Positions 53,034 to 62,868 of a stretch of 64,000 bases of DNA are shown here, piece by piece; positions within the stretch are counted from its first letter, which is position 1; each line of letters opens with the position of its first letter. The translations under genes and the position numbers were made by a program. A model generated the notes under the pieces. It did not search any database, was not told where the DNA came from, and saw only the letters and a list, made by a program, of their open reading frames with translations. The stretch comes from Lutibacter oceani (GTDB taxonomy: Bacteria; Bacteroidota; Bacteroidia; Flavobacteriales; Flavobacteriaceae). The DNA is taken from the NCBI RefSeq assembly GCF_003384935.1, contig NZ_QTTQ01000009.1, forward strand, positions 868,001-932,000, written 5' to 3'.

Positions 53034-53657
53034 ATGAAATCAATTACAATCAAAGGATCTCAAAGAGAAAGCGTGGGTAAAGTGTCAACTAAAGCCTTAC
53101 GTAATGCTGGAAAGGTACCTTGCGTATTATACGGAGGGGATAAACCATTACACTTTTCAGCTGACGAAGTATCGTTCAAAAAATTAGTGTATACCGCTAA
53201 CGTTTATACTGCAACGATTGAATTAGAAGGTGCTAAATATCATGCAATTTTACAAGATATTCAGTTTCACCCAGTATCAGACAAAATTTTACACGTCGAT
53301 TTTTACCAATTATTTGATGATAAAATGGTAACTATGGAAATTCCTGTAAGATTAGTTGGTACTTCTCCAGGTGTAATTAATGGTGGTTCTTTACGTTTTG
53401 CAATGCGTAAATTAAGTGTACGAGCTTTACCAGCTGATTTACCAGACTTTATAAATGCTGATATTTCTAAATTAAGAATTGGACATAAATTATTTGTAAC
53501 TGCATTAGCAGATGAAAAATTTACAATTTTACACCCAGATAATACAGTAGTTGTTCAGGTTAGAACTGCACGTAGTGCCGTATTAACTGAAGATGAAGAT
53601 GAAGAAGAAGGAGAAGGTGGAGAAGAAGGAGCAACTGAAGAAGCTGCTACAGAATAA
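53034..53657 (+). CDS. rplY: Ribosomal protein bL25 (Ctc type)
   Basis: A 207-residue long-form L25. The N-terminal domain binds 5S rRNA ('[28 protein letters not shown]'), the C-terminal TL5-like domain is at about 95-180 ('[20 protein letters not shown]'), and the last 25 residues are a Glu/Gly-rich acidic tail. It follows prs, the usual flavobacterial order, and ends before a strong terminator. Confidence 0.95.
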   Translation: MKSITIKGSQRESVGKVSTKALRNAGKVPCVLYGGDKPLHFSADEVSFKKLVYTANVYTATIELEGAKYHAILQDIQFHPVSDKILHVDFYQLFDDKMVTMEIPVRLVGTSPGVINGGSLRFAMRKLSVRALPADLPDFINADISKLRIGHKLFVTALADEKFTILHPDNTVVVQVRTARSAVLTEDEDEEEGEGGEEGATEEAATE

Positions 53658-53678
53658 AAACATCTTTTATTTTATATT

Positions 53679-53706
53679 AAAAAGCGTTGCAATTGCAACG
53701 CTTTTT
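53679..53706 (+). terminator. Intrinsic terminator after rplY
   Basis: A perfect 28-base palindrome (AAAAAGCGTTGCAA and its complement) that ends in TTTTT, 22 bases after the stop codon. Confidence 0.9.
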
Positions 53707-53733
53707 GTTTTTAAACAATCCACTTACTTTTAT

Positions 53734-53741
53734 TACTTTTG
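53734..53741 (+). promoter_or_regulatory. Candidate -7 box for pth
   Basis: TACTTTTG fits TAnnTTTG. It is only 4 bases before the ATG at 53746 and 70 bases before the ATG at 53812, so it bears on start choice. Confidence 0.45.
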
Positions 53742-53745
53742 TTGT

Positions 53746-54378
53746 ATGAAAATTTTACAGTTCATAAAACAATTATTCGGTTCTAAAAAAGTAGTTTTAA
53801 AAGAAGACCTTATGAAAAAATTCTTAATTGTTGGTTTAGGAAATATTGGTGAAAAATACGAGGAAACTCGCCATAATATTGGGTTTAAAATTTTAGATGA
53901 ATTAGCTTTAAATGAAAAAATTACTTTTGAAAGTGAAAAACTTGGATCTATTTCTAAATTTAGATTTAAAGGGAGAACTTTTATTTTGCTAAAACCTTCA
54001 ACATATATGAATTTAAGTGGTAAAGCTGTTAAATACTGGCTAACAAAAGAAAATATTCCACTTGAAAATTTATTGGTTATTTGTGACGATTTAAATTTAG
54101 ATTTTGGAGCAATAAGACTTAAAGCTAAAGGTAGTGATGGTGGCCATAATGGTTTAAAAGATATAAATGCTGTTTTACAAACTCAACAATATGCTCGTTT
54201 TAGATTTGGTGTTGGGGCTGAATTTTCAAAAGGTCGCCAGGTAGATTATGTGTTGGGAAAATGGGATACTGATGAAATTAAACAACTTCCCGAACGTTTA
54301 GATAAATCTATTCAACTTATAAAATCTTTTGGTACTGCCGGTATAAATATTACAATGAATACTTTTAATGGCAAATAA
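53746..54378 (+). CDS. pth: Peptidyl-tRNA hydrolase
   Basis: A Pth enzyme that frees stalled peptidyl-tRNAs. Conserved parts are 'FLIVGLGNIGEKYEETRHNIGF' with the catalytic His, 'KPSTYMNLSGKAV', 'ICDDLNLDFG' and 'GSDGGHNGLKDI'. The conserved domain starts at the ATG at 53812 (188 residues). The ATG at 53746 adds a 22-residue basic, amphipathic leader (MKILQFIKQLFGSKKVV...), a type of extension I recall in other flavobacterial Pth proteins. A promoter box at 53734-53741 would make the long form nearly leaderless. I list the longer form but the shorter is equally possible. Confidence 0.88.
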   Translation: MKILQFIKQLFGSKKVVLKEDLMKKFLIVGLGNIGEKYEETRHNIGFKILDELALNEKITFESEKLGSISKFRFKGRTFILLKPSTYMNLSGKAVKYWLTKENIPLENLLVICDDLNLDFGAIRLKAKGSDGGHNGLKDINAVLQTQQYARFRFGVGAEFSKGRQVDYVLGKWDTDEIKQLPERLDKSIQLIKSFGTAGINITMNTFNGK

Positions 54379-54426
54379 TCTTATAAGATTCTGTAATAAC
54401 TATAAAATAGTATTTTCCAAAAAATA

Positions 54427-54879
54427 TTAATTATTATCACTCTCATACCATTCGGCATGGGAAGTTCCTGTTTCTTGTAGTTTTAATGAATGTAATTTAA
54501 TTGTTTCAGGTAATCTTTTTTTGATTTTTTTAGCAAAATCAATCAACATCATTTCACTTGTTGGCTGGTAATCCACTAAAATAACACTATGTCCTCTTTT
54601 TTCAAGTTCAGCAGCCAATTCAATATGAGGCGTGTTTTTATTAAAAACAGTAGCGTGGTCAAATTTGTCAACAATTTCAGATAAAACAATTTTTTTTAAG
54701 TCTCCAAAATCAATTACCATTCCGTATTTAACATTGGAGGAATCATTAATTGGAGTTCCAATAACCGTAACTGAAAGTTTGTAACTATGCCCATGAACAT
54801 TTTTACATTTTCCATCGTAGCCATATAATGCATGACCTGTTTCAAAATCGAATTGTTTGGTAATTCTAATATTACTCAT
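54427..54879 (-). CDS. 6-pyruvoyl-tetrahydropterin synthase / QueD family
   Basis: A 150-residue T-fold enzyme. Zinc ligands are in 'FETGHALYG' and 'NVHGHSYKLSV'; the family Cys lies in 'KCKNVHGH', and 'DFGDLKK', 'DHATVFN' and 'QETGTSHAEWYE' complete the active site. The bacterial form usually makes 6-carboxytetrahydropterin for queuosine (QueD). The neighbouring genes give no further clue. It is the last gene of a seven-gene unit. Confidence 0.88.
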   Translation of the reverse strand: MSNIRITKQFDFETGHALYGYDGKCKNVHGHSYKLSVTVIGTPINDSSNVKYGMVIDFGDLKKIVLSEIVDKFDHATVFNKNTPHIELAAELEKRGHSVILVDYQPTSEMMLIDFAKKIKKRLPETIKLHSLKLQETGTSHAEWYESDNN

Positions 54880-54905
54880 TCTTCATTTAGCTTTAAAATT
54901 CATAA

Positions 54906-55088
54906 TTAATCATCTAAATCCTTTCTGTTTTTGGCTTTATAGTATACAAAATATGCCAATAAAACCAATACAACAAAAGGCAAATAAGTACCAATAACAA
55001 CCCCTATTTCGTACCCTTTATCAGGAGCATTTTTTATTTTTTCTTGCACATCAACTTGTTGCAATAACATTATGAAATTTGCTAACAT
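54906..55088 (-). CDS. Small membrane protein (60 residues)
   Basis: A short protein with an N-terminal amphipathic part, one strong membrane helix (about 26-50, 'YEIGVVIGTYLPFVVLVLLAYF' region) and a charged tail (KAKNRKDLDD). It starts 3 bases after the enoyl-CoA hydratase-like gene, so it is surely translated in the operon. I do not recognise the family; a small membrane protein of unknown role. Confidence 0.7.
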   Translation of the reverse strand: MLANFIMLLQQVDVQEKIKNAPDKGYEIGVVIGTYLPFVVLVLLAYFVYYKAKNRKDLDD

Positions 55089-55091
55089 ATA

Positions 55092-55847
55092 CTACTTTTT
55101 AAATTTTTGAAGCGCATTTTTAGTGAAATCTGACAAAACTAATTTACCGCTAATTTCAGCTCTTTTTTCTAATAATTCATCCCAGTTTTCAGTTCCTTCC
55201 CAAAACACTTTTTTTAGTTCTTTTAATGCTGCCAAATTGTACTTTGAAAGTTTATCCGCAAAAATATCCACTTCAAAATCCAGTTCTTTTATTGTTTCAA
55301 AAACCTTAGCATATAAGCCTTTTTCTTTTGCCCAATAAGCATTTTGCCAACTAGTTGCATCAAGTGCTAATTCACTAAATGCTGCCAAACCCATTTTACG
55401 AGTAACTACTGGAGCAATTACAAACGGGCCAATACCAATTGAAAGTTCAGATAATTTAATAGCAGCCTGAACAGTTGCAAAACAATAATCGCAAGCCGCA
55501 GCCAAACCAACACCTCCACCTACTGCCTTTCCTTGAATACGCCCAATTATTATTTTTGAACAGTTACGCATTGCATTTATAACATTTGCAAAGCCCAAAA
55601 AGAATTGTTTGCCTTCTTCTAAATTATCAATTTTAATTAGTTCATTAAATGAAGCTCCAGCACAAAAAACGCCTTCTTTTTCACTTTTTAAAACTATGAC
55701 GTGTACTTCTTTATTGGTACTTAACTCGTTAAAAGTAGTTGCCAATCTTTCCAATAATTCAGATGGAAAAGAATTACTAGCCTGATGATAAAATTCAACA
55801 GTAGCGATATTATTTTGAATATGTGTGTATAAACTTCCGTTACTCAT
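55092..55847 (-). CDS. Enoyl-CoA hydratase/isomerase family protein
   Basis: A 251-residue crotonase-fold protein. The oxyanion-hole segments are 'FCAGASFNEL' and 'GKAVGGGVGLAAACDYCFAT', and the trimer helix follows. The catalytic Glu region reads 'ELSIGIGPFVIAPVVTRKMG', typical of the group but not decisive between hydratase and isomerase. No other fatty-acid genes are adjacent. It lies 10 bases after the MATE transporter gene. Confidence 0.87.
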   Translation of the reverse strand: MSNGSLYTHIQNNIATVEFYHQASNSFPSELLERLATTFNELSTNKEVHVIVLKSEKEGVFCAGASFNELIKIDNLEEGKQFFLGFANVINAMRNCSKIIIGRIQGKAVGGGVGLAAACDYCFATVQAAIKLSELSIGIGPFVIAPVVTRKMGLAAFSELALDATSWQNAYWAKEKGLYAKVFETIKELDFEVDIFADKLSKYNLAALKELKKVFWEGTENWDELLEKRAEISGKLVLSDFTKNALQKFKK

Positions 55848-55857
55848 AATGCCAAAG

Positions 55858-57192
55858 TTACGTGTTTTTATGTAAATAGTTATTTCTAAATTTAACTACC
55901 AAAATACCTGATCTTAATAACATCCAAACTGTAAAAGCTATCCAAATTGCATACAGTTTTAAATTAAAATAATCTCCAATTAACAATGTTGGGATAAACC
56001 CAAAAAAAGTGGCGATTAACAATAGGTTTCTTAAAGTAACAGCTTCCGCCAAACCTTTAAAAATACCATCAAATACAAAAGCTACAGCATTAATTGGCTG
56101 CATTAAAAGCACTATCCAAAAAATACTGTAAAACGTTTGTAATACGTTTTTATCTTGTGAAAAAAGCTTCCCTATTTCAACATAAAATACACCACAAATT
56201 ATTGCTAATAATATGGCTATTATTATAGAGTATCTACTTAATTTTATACTTAATTTCCATAATTTCTGATAATTTTTTTCTCCTAACAGTTTTCCAGAAA
56301 CAATATTCCCAACACTAGAATAACCATCAATAAAAAAGGCAAAAAATAACCAAATTTGAAACGCTATAGTTTGTGCTGCAATGTAGTTATCTCCATATTT
56401 TGTAGCATAAGAATTTGCCAAATACAATGCTACATTTAAAGCAATAGCTCTTATAATTAAATTAAAACTTATTGAAAGTAAATTCTTAATTTCTTTATTA
56501 AATGGAAATTTTAATTGATAACTAAAAGGTGTTTTTTTCAACAATAAAATTAATGCTAAAATTGCCATAACAGCCTGTGCAATTACACTTGCCCAAGCAG
56601 CACCTTTTACATGCATTGGCGTAATTAACCCTTCAATTCCATATACTAAAATAAAATCTAATCCAACATTTAAAATAGCCCCAACAATACTTATAACCAT
56701 TGGCCAATAGGTATTTTGCAAACCTCTAAAAACTCCAAAAGCAGAGAATACAAAAAGTGTTAACGGAAATCCAATAGCACGTATTTTATAATAATCTACA
56801 GCGTAATTTAAAATTAACCCATCGGCATTGTATAATTGAAAAATCTCATTCACAAAAAATAATGTTACTAAATAAATAACAATACTTAATGCTAAATTTA
56901 TTGCAATAATTTGTGCTGGTAATGTACCAATTTCCTCTAGCTTTTTTGCTCCCAAATACTTGCCTACTGTAGCTGAAATTGCGGAACGTGTTTGTGCCAA
57001 AATCCAAACCAATGCTGAAATAAACGAACCTGCAATACCCACAGCTGCTAATGCCTCGGTTGGGTTTATTTGAATATTACCAACAATTGCAGTATCTGTT
57101 ATTGATAATAAAGGCTCGGCTATTCCAGAAATTATTGCAGGAATGGCGAGTTTATTAATACCTTTAAAAGTAATATTGGATTCTTTATACAT
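55858..57192 (-). CDS. MATE family efflux transporter
   Basis: A 444-residue membrane protein with 12 predicted helices. The ATG at 57192 gives 'MYKESNITFKGINKLAIPAIISG', the family start; the open frame extends 12 codons to a GTG. Landmarks are 'PLLSITDTAIVGNI', 'GFPLTLFVFSAFGVFRGLQNTYWPM' and a second half beginning at 'FSYQLKFPFNKEIKNLLSIS'. It resembles DinF-type MATE exporters that move drugs or metabolites out by Na+ or H+ exchange. Its start overlaps the GNAT gene by 8 bases. Confidence 0.9.
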   Translation of the reverse strand: MYKESNITFKGINKLAIPAIISGIAEPLLSITDTAIVGNIQINPTEALAAVGIAGSFISALVWILAQTRSAISATVGKYLGAKKLEEIGTLPAQIIAINLALSIVIYLVTLFFVNEIFQLYNADGLILNYAVDYYKIRAIGFPLTLFVFSAFGVFRGLQNTYWPMVISIVGAILNVGLDFILVYGIEGLITPMHVKGAAWASVIAQAVMAILALILLLKKTPFSYQLKFPFNKEIKNLLSISFNLIIRAIALNVALYLANSYATKYGDNYIAAQTIAFQIWLFFAFFIDGYSSVGNIVSGKLLGEKNYQKLWKLSIKLSRYSIIIAILLAIICGVFYVEIGKLFSQDKNVLQTFYSIFWIVLLMQPINAVAFVFDGIFKGLAEAVTLRNLLLIATFFGFIPTLLIGDYFNLKLYAIWIAFTVWMLLRSGILVVKFRNNYLHKNT

Positions 57193-57694
57193 GTAACACT
57201 TTTTCGTAACAATAAAATGGGTGTTCACTTTGTTTTGGAAAATAAATGGACTCCAGTTTTATATAATTCCGTTTTTCATAAAATTGCTGATTGCGTATAT
57301 TTTTACTAAAAGTATCTAACCTAATTGAATCATAATTATGTTCTTTCGCATAGTTTTCAGCAAAATTCATTAATTGCTGCGCATATCCTTTACCTTGATA
57401 GTCTGGATGAACAGCCAATCTATGAATATATAAATTAGTGTCATTTTCTGTCAACCATTTTACAGATTTATATTCAACATCTTCAATTTCTGTAAGTGCA
57501 ATTATGCCAATTATTAGGTTGTTTTCAACTAATTTCCAAAGCTGATTTAATTCAATGTCATTTTTTAAAACTTCTTTTGAAGGATAGTACTCATTCCATT
57601 GAAATATTTCATTTTCAATTAAATGTTTTGCACAACTTTTTGTAAGCGAAAAAATAGCATCTAAATTTGATATGTGTACTTTTTCAATTTTCAT
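57185..57694 (-). CDS. GNAT family N-acetyltransferase
   Basis: A 169-residue acetyltransferase. The acetyl-CoA binding motif is 'LAVHPDYQGKGYAQQLMNFAE', preceded by a beta strand 'IIGIIALTEI' and followed by the 'DSIRLDTFSKNIRNQQFYEKRNY' motif B. The acceptor substrate is unknown. It overlaps the hydrolase gene by 4 bases and the MATE gene by 8 bases, indicating coupled translation. Confidence 0.9.
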   Translation of the reverse strand: MKIEKVHISNLDAIFSLTKSCAKHLIENEIFQWNEYYPSKEVLKNDIELNQLWKLVENNLIIGIIALTEIEDVEYKSVKWLTENDTNLYIHRLAVHPDYQGKGYAQQLMNFAENYAKEHNYDSIRLDTFSKNIRNQQFYEKRNYIKLESIYFPKQSEHPFYCYEKVLHV

Positions 57695-58542
57695 GTATGC
57701 CTTAAAACAAATGCAACACTTAAATTTACAACTTCCTCTAAGTGAATTGGCATTTTATCACTTTCCCAAGGTTGTGTACACCCTAACGGATGGTTCATTT
57801 CAGGTATTATAATAAGTTCACTTTTTGGATTCCAAGCATGTAAATTTTTTGCTTCATCAGGTAAAACTACTGCATCATCTTCTCCCTGAATAATTAAATG
57901 TGGAATTTTTATTGTTGAAGCAGCTCTTTTAATTGTCAAGCGTTCTATATGCTCTTTAAAACTTTTATAAAACTGAAAATAATGAGGCATTTTTTGTTTT
58001 GTTCTTGTATTTTCTATAAAGGAAACACCAGCTTTTTCCCAAAATTCCAATACTTCTCCTTTAGGAAAACGAGCTTCAAAATCAGAAACTCCAGACCAGG
58101 AAATAACTTTAGAAATATGCTTGTTTTCTGAAGCTTTTAAAGTTACAATTCCTCCTCCACGAGAATGTCCAATTAAGGTAATATTATTTATGTCAATTTC
58201 ATTTTTATAATCGGCATTGGTAATTAACCATTCAATTATATTTTCTAAATCATTTAATTCTATAATAAAATTATTTTGCCCAAAAGCTTCTAAATCGGGA
58301 AAATCGATAGGGTTTTCAACGGTTCCTCCGTTGTGTGAAAAATTGAATTTCACAAAAAACAAGTTGTTCTTCACAAATTCATTGGCGGCTAAATTCCAAG
58401 CGCCCCAATCTTTATAGCCTTTATAGCCGTGACAAAAAATTACAACTGGTTTTTTAATATTGTTTTTAGTGTAAAAAACATCTGTTAAAATTGGCTTATT
58501 ATGATAGCTACTTTTTACAATTATATTAGGTGTTTTAATCAT
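57691..58542 (-). CDS. Alpha/beta-hydrolase family protein
   Basis: A 283-residue cytoplasmic hydrolase. The 'IFCHGYKGYKDWGAWNL' oxyanion segment, the Ser elbow 'LIGHSRGGGIV', the Asp in 'IQGEDDAVV' and the His in 'EMNHPLGC' make a complete triad of the dienelactone-hydrolase-like group. The substrate is unknown. It lies 9 bases after the AddB-like gene and overlaps the GNAT gene by 4 bases. Confidence 0.88.
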   Translation of the reverse strand: MIKTPNIIVKSSYHNKPILTDVFYTKNNIKKPVVIFCHGYKGYKDWGAWNLAANEFVKNNLFFVKFNFSHNGGTVENPIDFPDLEAFGQNNFIIELNDLENIIEWLITNADYKNEIDINNITLIGHSRGGGIVTLKASENKHISKVISWSGVSDFEARFPKGEVLEFWEKAGVSFIENTRTKQKMPHYFQFYKSFKEHIERLTIKRAASTIKIPHLIIQGEDDAVVLPDEAKNLHAWNPKSELIIIPEMNHPLGCTQPWESDKMPIHLEEVVNLSVAFVLRHT

Positions 58543-58551
58543 TCTTATTTT

Positions 58552-61293
58552 TTAAAATGGTAAATTTTCGTTTTGAATAAATGGAATTTTAGGATTTAAA
58601 ATTTCTTGAATTAAACTTTTAATTTCATGCATAAAATTGTCAATTCTTTCTTCAGAAACCTGACTGTCCATTCCTCTAAATTTTTCGGAAAAATTCATTT
58701 TTAAAAACCCTGCGTTTAAGTTTTTAAATGAAATAATACCGCTCTCTAGTTGGCTTAAATTAATAGTTGAACTTGAGGCGTACATATAAGAATACAACAT
58801 AACTTGCATTGCTTTTGTGTACTTATAATCTTCTTTAATAACACTAAAATCATTCATTTTTAACTGATTAGCATCTACTTTTCCTGTTTTATAATCAATA
58901 ATTCTGGTAACACCATCCAATTCATCAATTCGATCAACTATTCCTCTTAAATTTATAGGAAAATCAATTTCTTCAACAATAATTTCTGTATTTAGTTTTG
59001 CCTCTAATGCAATAATTTTTAAGGTTTTATTTTGCTTTAACAATTTTAATTCTTGCTTTAAAAAGCGATTAATATGATTTTTACAAACTTCAAAAATTAA
59101 TTTATTTTTCCCTATTTCTATATTTCCTTTTAAGTAATGTTTTTCAAAATACTTAACAAGTAATTTTTCAGTGTTTTTCTGCATTTCATCAATATTTTCT
59201 ACTGATAAAAACTTATTGATAAAAGGTTTATACAAATGCTCTAACACATCGTGTATAACTGAACCCATTGTATTGGCTGCAATGGTTTCTTCAACTTCAT
59301 CATCATCTCTAATTTTCAATATTTTTTGTTCATAAAAACTAACTGGATTATAAATATAGGTTGCTAATGCTGAAGGTGAAATTCCTTGGGTAAAAACTTC
59401 TTTTAAACTTTTAATAATGTCTGAATTTTTTTCAATTTCGATTAAAACATCTTCTTCAAGTTGTACTTTAGGACTTATAATTGTTTTTTTAATTGTTGGA
59501 TTTTTAATTTCAAGTTGAGTTAAAAATCGACTTTTTTCTCCAGCGCCATAACCATCTGTTTCTGTATTATATATTAAATACACCTTTCTTGCTCGTTGTA
59601 ATAATCGCTGAAAATGATAGGAAAAAATAGCATCTTTTTCTTTGTAAGTTGGCAATCCAAAGTGTTTTTTTACATCAAAAGGTATAAAGGAATTTTCATT
59701 TTTATTTCCTGGTAAAACTCCTTCATTAACTGAAGTAATTATAACCGTTTCAAAATCTAACACTCTGGTTTCCAGCATTCCCATTAACTGTAAACCTTGC
59801 AGTGGCTCTCCTTGAAAAGATAATTTTTCACTTTTTAATAATGAATTATAAAAAATAGTAAGTGTTTTTAAATCGGAAATATGATTGTATTGGCTGTTTA
59901 AGGTTTCTAACTGTTGAAACAACATATAAAAACGATATAAATATTCCTTATCAACACCATCAACTAAATTCTTTAATTCATTAATTAAACTGCTACATTG
60001 TTTTATTACATCGTTAACATTATCTGAAAATTTAAACAATGAAAAAATAATAGACAATTGTTCTAAGTCAACATCATCAATATAATTTTTTAATGTTTTT
60101 AGTGATAAAAATATATTATTTTCAGTTTTTACTTTTGAAATTATTTTTTGAAGCAATTCACCTTCCAACTTATTTAAAAAAGGGTCATTTAAAAGGTTTA
60201 GAATGTCTTTATAGTAAAATTGCTCCTGACTTACCTTATTAAATTTTTGTTGATTTAAATGGAGTTTAAAAAGCTTGTCGAACAAATTTGAAACAGGAAT
60301 ATCTTTTAAAGGATACCCCATTGTAATATTTATATTTTTAACAGTATTTGGGAGTGAATTAAGGGTTAATGATAATAAATTTTCGTCAGCCAAAACCAAG
60401 GCTGTTTTATTAAAATTATCAAATTTTGACATTAATTCTCCAACAAATTTTATTTGAGTTATATTTTTTGGAGCTCCAATAAACTCTATATTTTTATCTA
60501 TTAATTCACTATCATCAATCCATAAAAAGGGATGATTTTTGTAATACGTCCAATTTCTTTTATACTTTCTTAAAAATACACCAGCCTCATTATCCTTATT
60601 TAAAAAAGCCTCACTTGTATCCCAATATACGGTAGCTATATTATTATTTAATAACTCCTGAAATATAGTTTCTTCTGCCTTATTTAAAGCATTAAAACCA
60701 ACAAAAACAACTTGTTTATCAGGATCATTATTTATATAATATTCTAAATTTTCAGTAGCCTCTCTATAAATTAATCCTTGATATCCGAATTTATTGACTT
60801 TAAGTGTTTCATACAATGCATTATATAATAGGTTTAAATACTCAAAAAATTGCAGGTAGTTTAAAGCAAGTTTACTAGGGGTTTTATCTTGAAACCAATG
60901 ATCTAATTTTTTTAAGTCTCTTAAATTTGCAAAGAAATCTTCAGAATTTACTAAATAACTATCAATTTCGTTAAAATCATGTAGTGCTATTGTGGCCCAT
61001 TGGGAAAATGTTTCAAAAGGTTCTACTATATCTTGCGATAATTCTTTTTTATAAATGCTATAAAACTCGAAAAGCAATTGAGTATTATCTATTAAATTAA
61101 TGTCAGCCAATTCCTGAATATAATTTTCTATGCTTACTATTTTAGGAAGAAATAAACTTGAAGATGCTCTATTTATAATTTCTTTTTTTAAAAACAAACA
61201 AGCACGCTGGCTTGGCAGAACAAAAACTAATTTATTTAAATTGCTGTTTTTAGAAGAAATATCCTCTACAACTTTTGAGATGAATGATTTCAT
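58552..61293 (-). CDS. PD-(D/E)XK nuclease / inactivated helicase (AddB-like)
   Basis: A 913-residue protein of the AddB type. The N-terminal part carries a degenerate helicase-like motif ('KLVFVLPSQRACLFLKKEI'), and the C-terminal nuclease domain has 'PSALATYIYNPVSFYEQKIL', a His in 'GSVIHDVLEHLY', and the core 'LRGIVDRIDELDGVTRIIDYKTGK'. It presumably works with an AddA/UvrD-type helicase in double-strand-break repair; the partner is not in the window. The usual AddB Fe-S Cys cluster is not evident. First gene of the seven-gene unit. Confidence 0.85.
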   Translation of the reverse strand: MKSFISKVVEDISSKNSNLNKLVFVLPSQRACLFLKKEIINRASSSLFLPKIVSIENYIQELADINLIDNTQLLFEFYSIYKKELSQDIVEPFETFSQWATIALHDFNEIDSYLVNSEDFFANLRDLKKLDHWFQDKTPSKLALNYLQFFEYLNLLYNALYETLKVNKFGYQGLIYREATENLEYYINNDPDKQVVFVGFNALNKAEETIFQELLNNNIATVYWDTSEAFLNKDNEAGVFLRKYKRNWTYYKNHPFLWIDDSELIDKNIEFIGAPKNITQIKFVGELMSKFDNFNKTALVLADENLLSLTLNSLPNTVKNINITMGYPLKDIPVSNLFDKLFKLHLNQQKFNKVSQEQFYYKDILNLLNDPFLNKLEGELLQKIISKVKTENNIFLSLKTLKNYIDDVDLEQLSIIFSLFKFSDNVNDVIKQCSSLINELKNLVDGVDKEYLYRFYMLFQQLETLNSQYNHISDLKTLTIFYNSLLKSEKLSFQGEPLQGLQLMGMLETRVLDFETVIITSVNEGVLPGNKNENSFIPFDVKKHFGLPTYKEKDAIFSYHFQRLLQRARKVYLIYNTETDGYGAGEKSRFLTQLEIKNPTIKKTIISPKVQLEEDVLIEIEKNSDIIKSLKEVFTQGISPSALATYIYNPVSFYEQKILKIRDDDEVEETIAANTMGSVIHDVLEHLYKPFINKFLSVENIDEMQKNTEKLLVKYFEKHYLKGNIEIGKNKLIFEVCKNHINRFLKQELKLLKQNKTLKIIALEAKLNTEIIVEEIDFPINLRGIVDRIDELDGVTRIIDYKTGKVDANQLKMNDFSVIKEDYKYTKAMQVMLYSYMYASSSTINLSQLESGIISFKNLNAGFLKMNFSEKFRGMDSQVSEERIDNFMHEIKSLIQEILNPKIPFIQNENLPF

Positions 61294-61377
61294 ATTTTAT
61301 ATAAAGTATAAAAATATAAAACCCATTTTAATTGAAATAGCTTAAATAGGTATTTATTAAATATATTTTGAGAAAAT

Positions 61378-61408
61378 AAAAAAGCCATTCTAATAGAATG
61401 GCTTTTTT
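61378..61408. terminator. Bidirectional intrinsic terminator
   Basis: AAAAAAGCCATTCTA (61378-61392) and its complement (61394-61408) form a 15-bp stem ending in T residues, 20 bases after the OmpA-family stop on the minus strand. Confidence 0.9.
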
Positions 61409-61427
61409 AAACTTATAAGTTATGTAA

Positions 61428-62792
61428 TTAATTTACTAATTTAACTTCAACTCTTCTGTTTTCGGCTCTACCAGCTCTTGTATTATTACTTGCAACCGGC
61501 ATATCTTCTCCATAACCTTTTGCTGTTAAATTATTTGAAGAAACTCCCTTAGTCACTAAATAATTTTTTACAGCATTCGCTCTTTCTTCAGACAATTTCA
61601 TATTGCTTTTACTATTCCCAACACTATCTGTATGTCCAGATATTGCAAATTTAGCAGTTGGATATTTTTTCATAATTGAAGCAGCTTCATCTAATTTAGA
61701 GATAGTTTCAGGTTTAAAAGTATTTTTAGCCGTATCAAAATATACAGTTTTAAATAAATCTTCTAATTTTGCAACTACATCTGCAGTAATCTCTGGGCAA
61801 CCTTTATTTGCGGCTGTACCAGCAACATTTACACAATTATCATCTTTATCAAAAACGCCATCACCGTCAGTATCAGGCCAAGGACAACCTTTATTTGCTT
61901 CAGGACCCGCTACTGCTGGACAAACATCATCTTTATCTACAACACCATCACCATCTGTATCAGGACAACCTTTGTTTACTTTAGTACCTTTATCATTTGG
62001 ACAAGCATCATCTTTGTCTGTAATTCCATCACCATCTGTATCAGGACAACCATTTAAAGATGCTAAGCCTGCAACATTAGGGCAATCATCTTTTGAATCT
62101 ATAACTCCATCATTATCACTGTCTGGGCAACCATTATATTCAACTAAACCATAAACTTCAGGACAAGCATCCTCATTATCATATACTCCATCTTTGTCTG
62201 TGTCGATTCCTCCAAATTTAATAATTAAACCTGCTGAATGTTGAAAATGTTGTACTATATTGCTTTCAAAAGCATGTTTATATTTAGATTCTAAGTTGAA
62301 TCCTACATTGTCATTAAACCAAAAGTTTATACCTAAACCTCCGTTAAATGTTCCTGTTCCAAAATTACCCATCCAAACATACCCACCACCAACTGATGCA
62401 TAAGGATCAAACCATGAGGTTTCTCCAATCATATTGTTTAAATCATATTTTACAGCTCCATCTAATGAAAAATAAGAATCATTACTTACACTGTTATCTC
62501 CAATATTTGAAATTGTATTAATCGATCCTGCTGCTTCAATACTAAAACCATCTGCAATATACTTACCTACAGTAACTCTTGAAATAGCTGGAACAATATT
62601 ATAATGATCCCCTACATTTACAAACTCGTTAAACCAAGACCCATGCCCCATTAACCCAGGATTTGTTGGGTAAAAATCGACTGCATTTAATCCAAACCCA
62701 ACAGCCCAAGGATTATTATTGTCTTGTGCTTTTAATGAACTAAATCCAATAATTAACACTAAGGTAAATAATGTTACTTTTAAATTTTTCAT
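61428..62792 (-). CDS. OmpA-family protein with thrombospondin type 3 repeats
   Basis: A 454-residue outer-membrane protein. The signal peptide (1-22) precedes an eight-strand barrel-like domain (about 25-195). Six calcium-binding thrombospondin type 3 repeats (about 195-335; '[15 protein letters not shown]', '[15 protein letters not shown]') form a stalk, and an OmpA C-terminal domain (about 340-454) binds peptidoglycan ('[20 protein letters not shown]', '[12 protein letters not shown]'). It links the outer membrane to the cell wall. It is a paralogue of the next gene. Confidence 0.93.
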   Translation of the reverse strand: MKNLKVTLFTLVLIIGFSSLKAQDNNNPWAVGFGLNAVDFYPTNPGLMGHGSWFNEFVNVGDHYNIVPAISRVTVGKYIADGFSIEAAGSINTISNIGDNSVSNDSYFSLDGAVKYDLNNMIGETSWFDPYASVGGGYVWMGNFGTGTFNGGLGINFWFNDNVGFNLESKYKHAFESNIVQHFQHSAGLIIKFGGIDTDKDGVYDNEDACPEVYGLVEYNGCPDSDNDGVIDSKDDCPNVAGLASLNGCPDTDGDGITDKDDACPNDKGTKVNKGCPDTDGDGVVDKDDVCPAVAGPEANKGCPWPDTDGDGVFDKDDNCVNVAGTAANKGCPEITADVVAKLEDLFKTVYFDTAKNTFKPETISKLDEAASIMKKYPTAKFAISGHTDSVGNSKSNMKLSEERANAVKNYLVTKGVSSNNLTAKGYGEDMPVASNNTRAGRAENRRVEVKLVN

Positions 62793-62832
62793 AATTATAT
62801 TCTTTTATTAATATTCATTTTATAATTGTAAA

Positions 62833-62865
62833 GTTAATTTATTTTTTACTAAAAAATAAATTAAC
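62833..62865 (-). repeat. Perfect 15-bp AT-rich inverted repeat
   Basis: GTTAATTTATTTTTT (62833-62847) and its exact complement (62851-62865) are separated by 3 bases, 40 bases before the OmpA-family start. No promoter match is visible, so it may lie in a leader or mark the promoter region. Confidence 0.6.
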
Positions 62866-62868
62866 ACT

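Noticed and set aside
54377-54390. Palindrome AATCTTATAAGATT after pth as a terminator
   Set aside because: The stem is 7 bp of mainly AT pairs and there is no T run, so it is too weak to call.
61603-62154. Plus-strand frame of 183 residues with Ser/Pro-rich repeats
   Set aside because: It mirrors the thrombospondin type 3 repeats of the OmpA-family gene on the other strand and has no family features.
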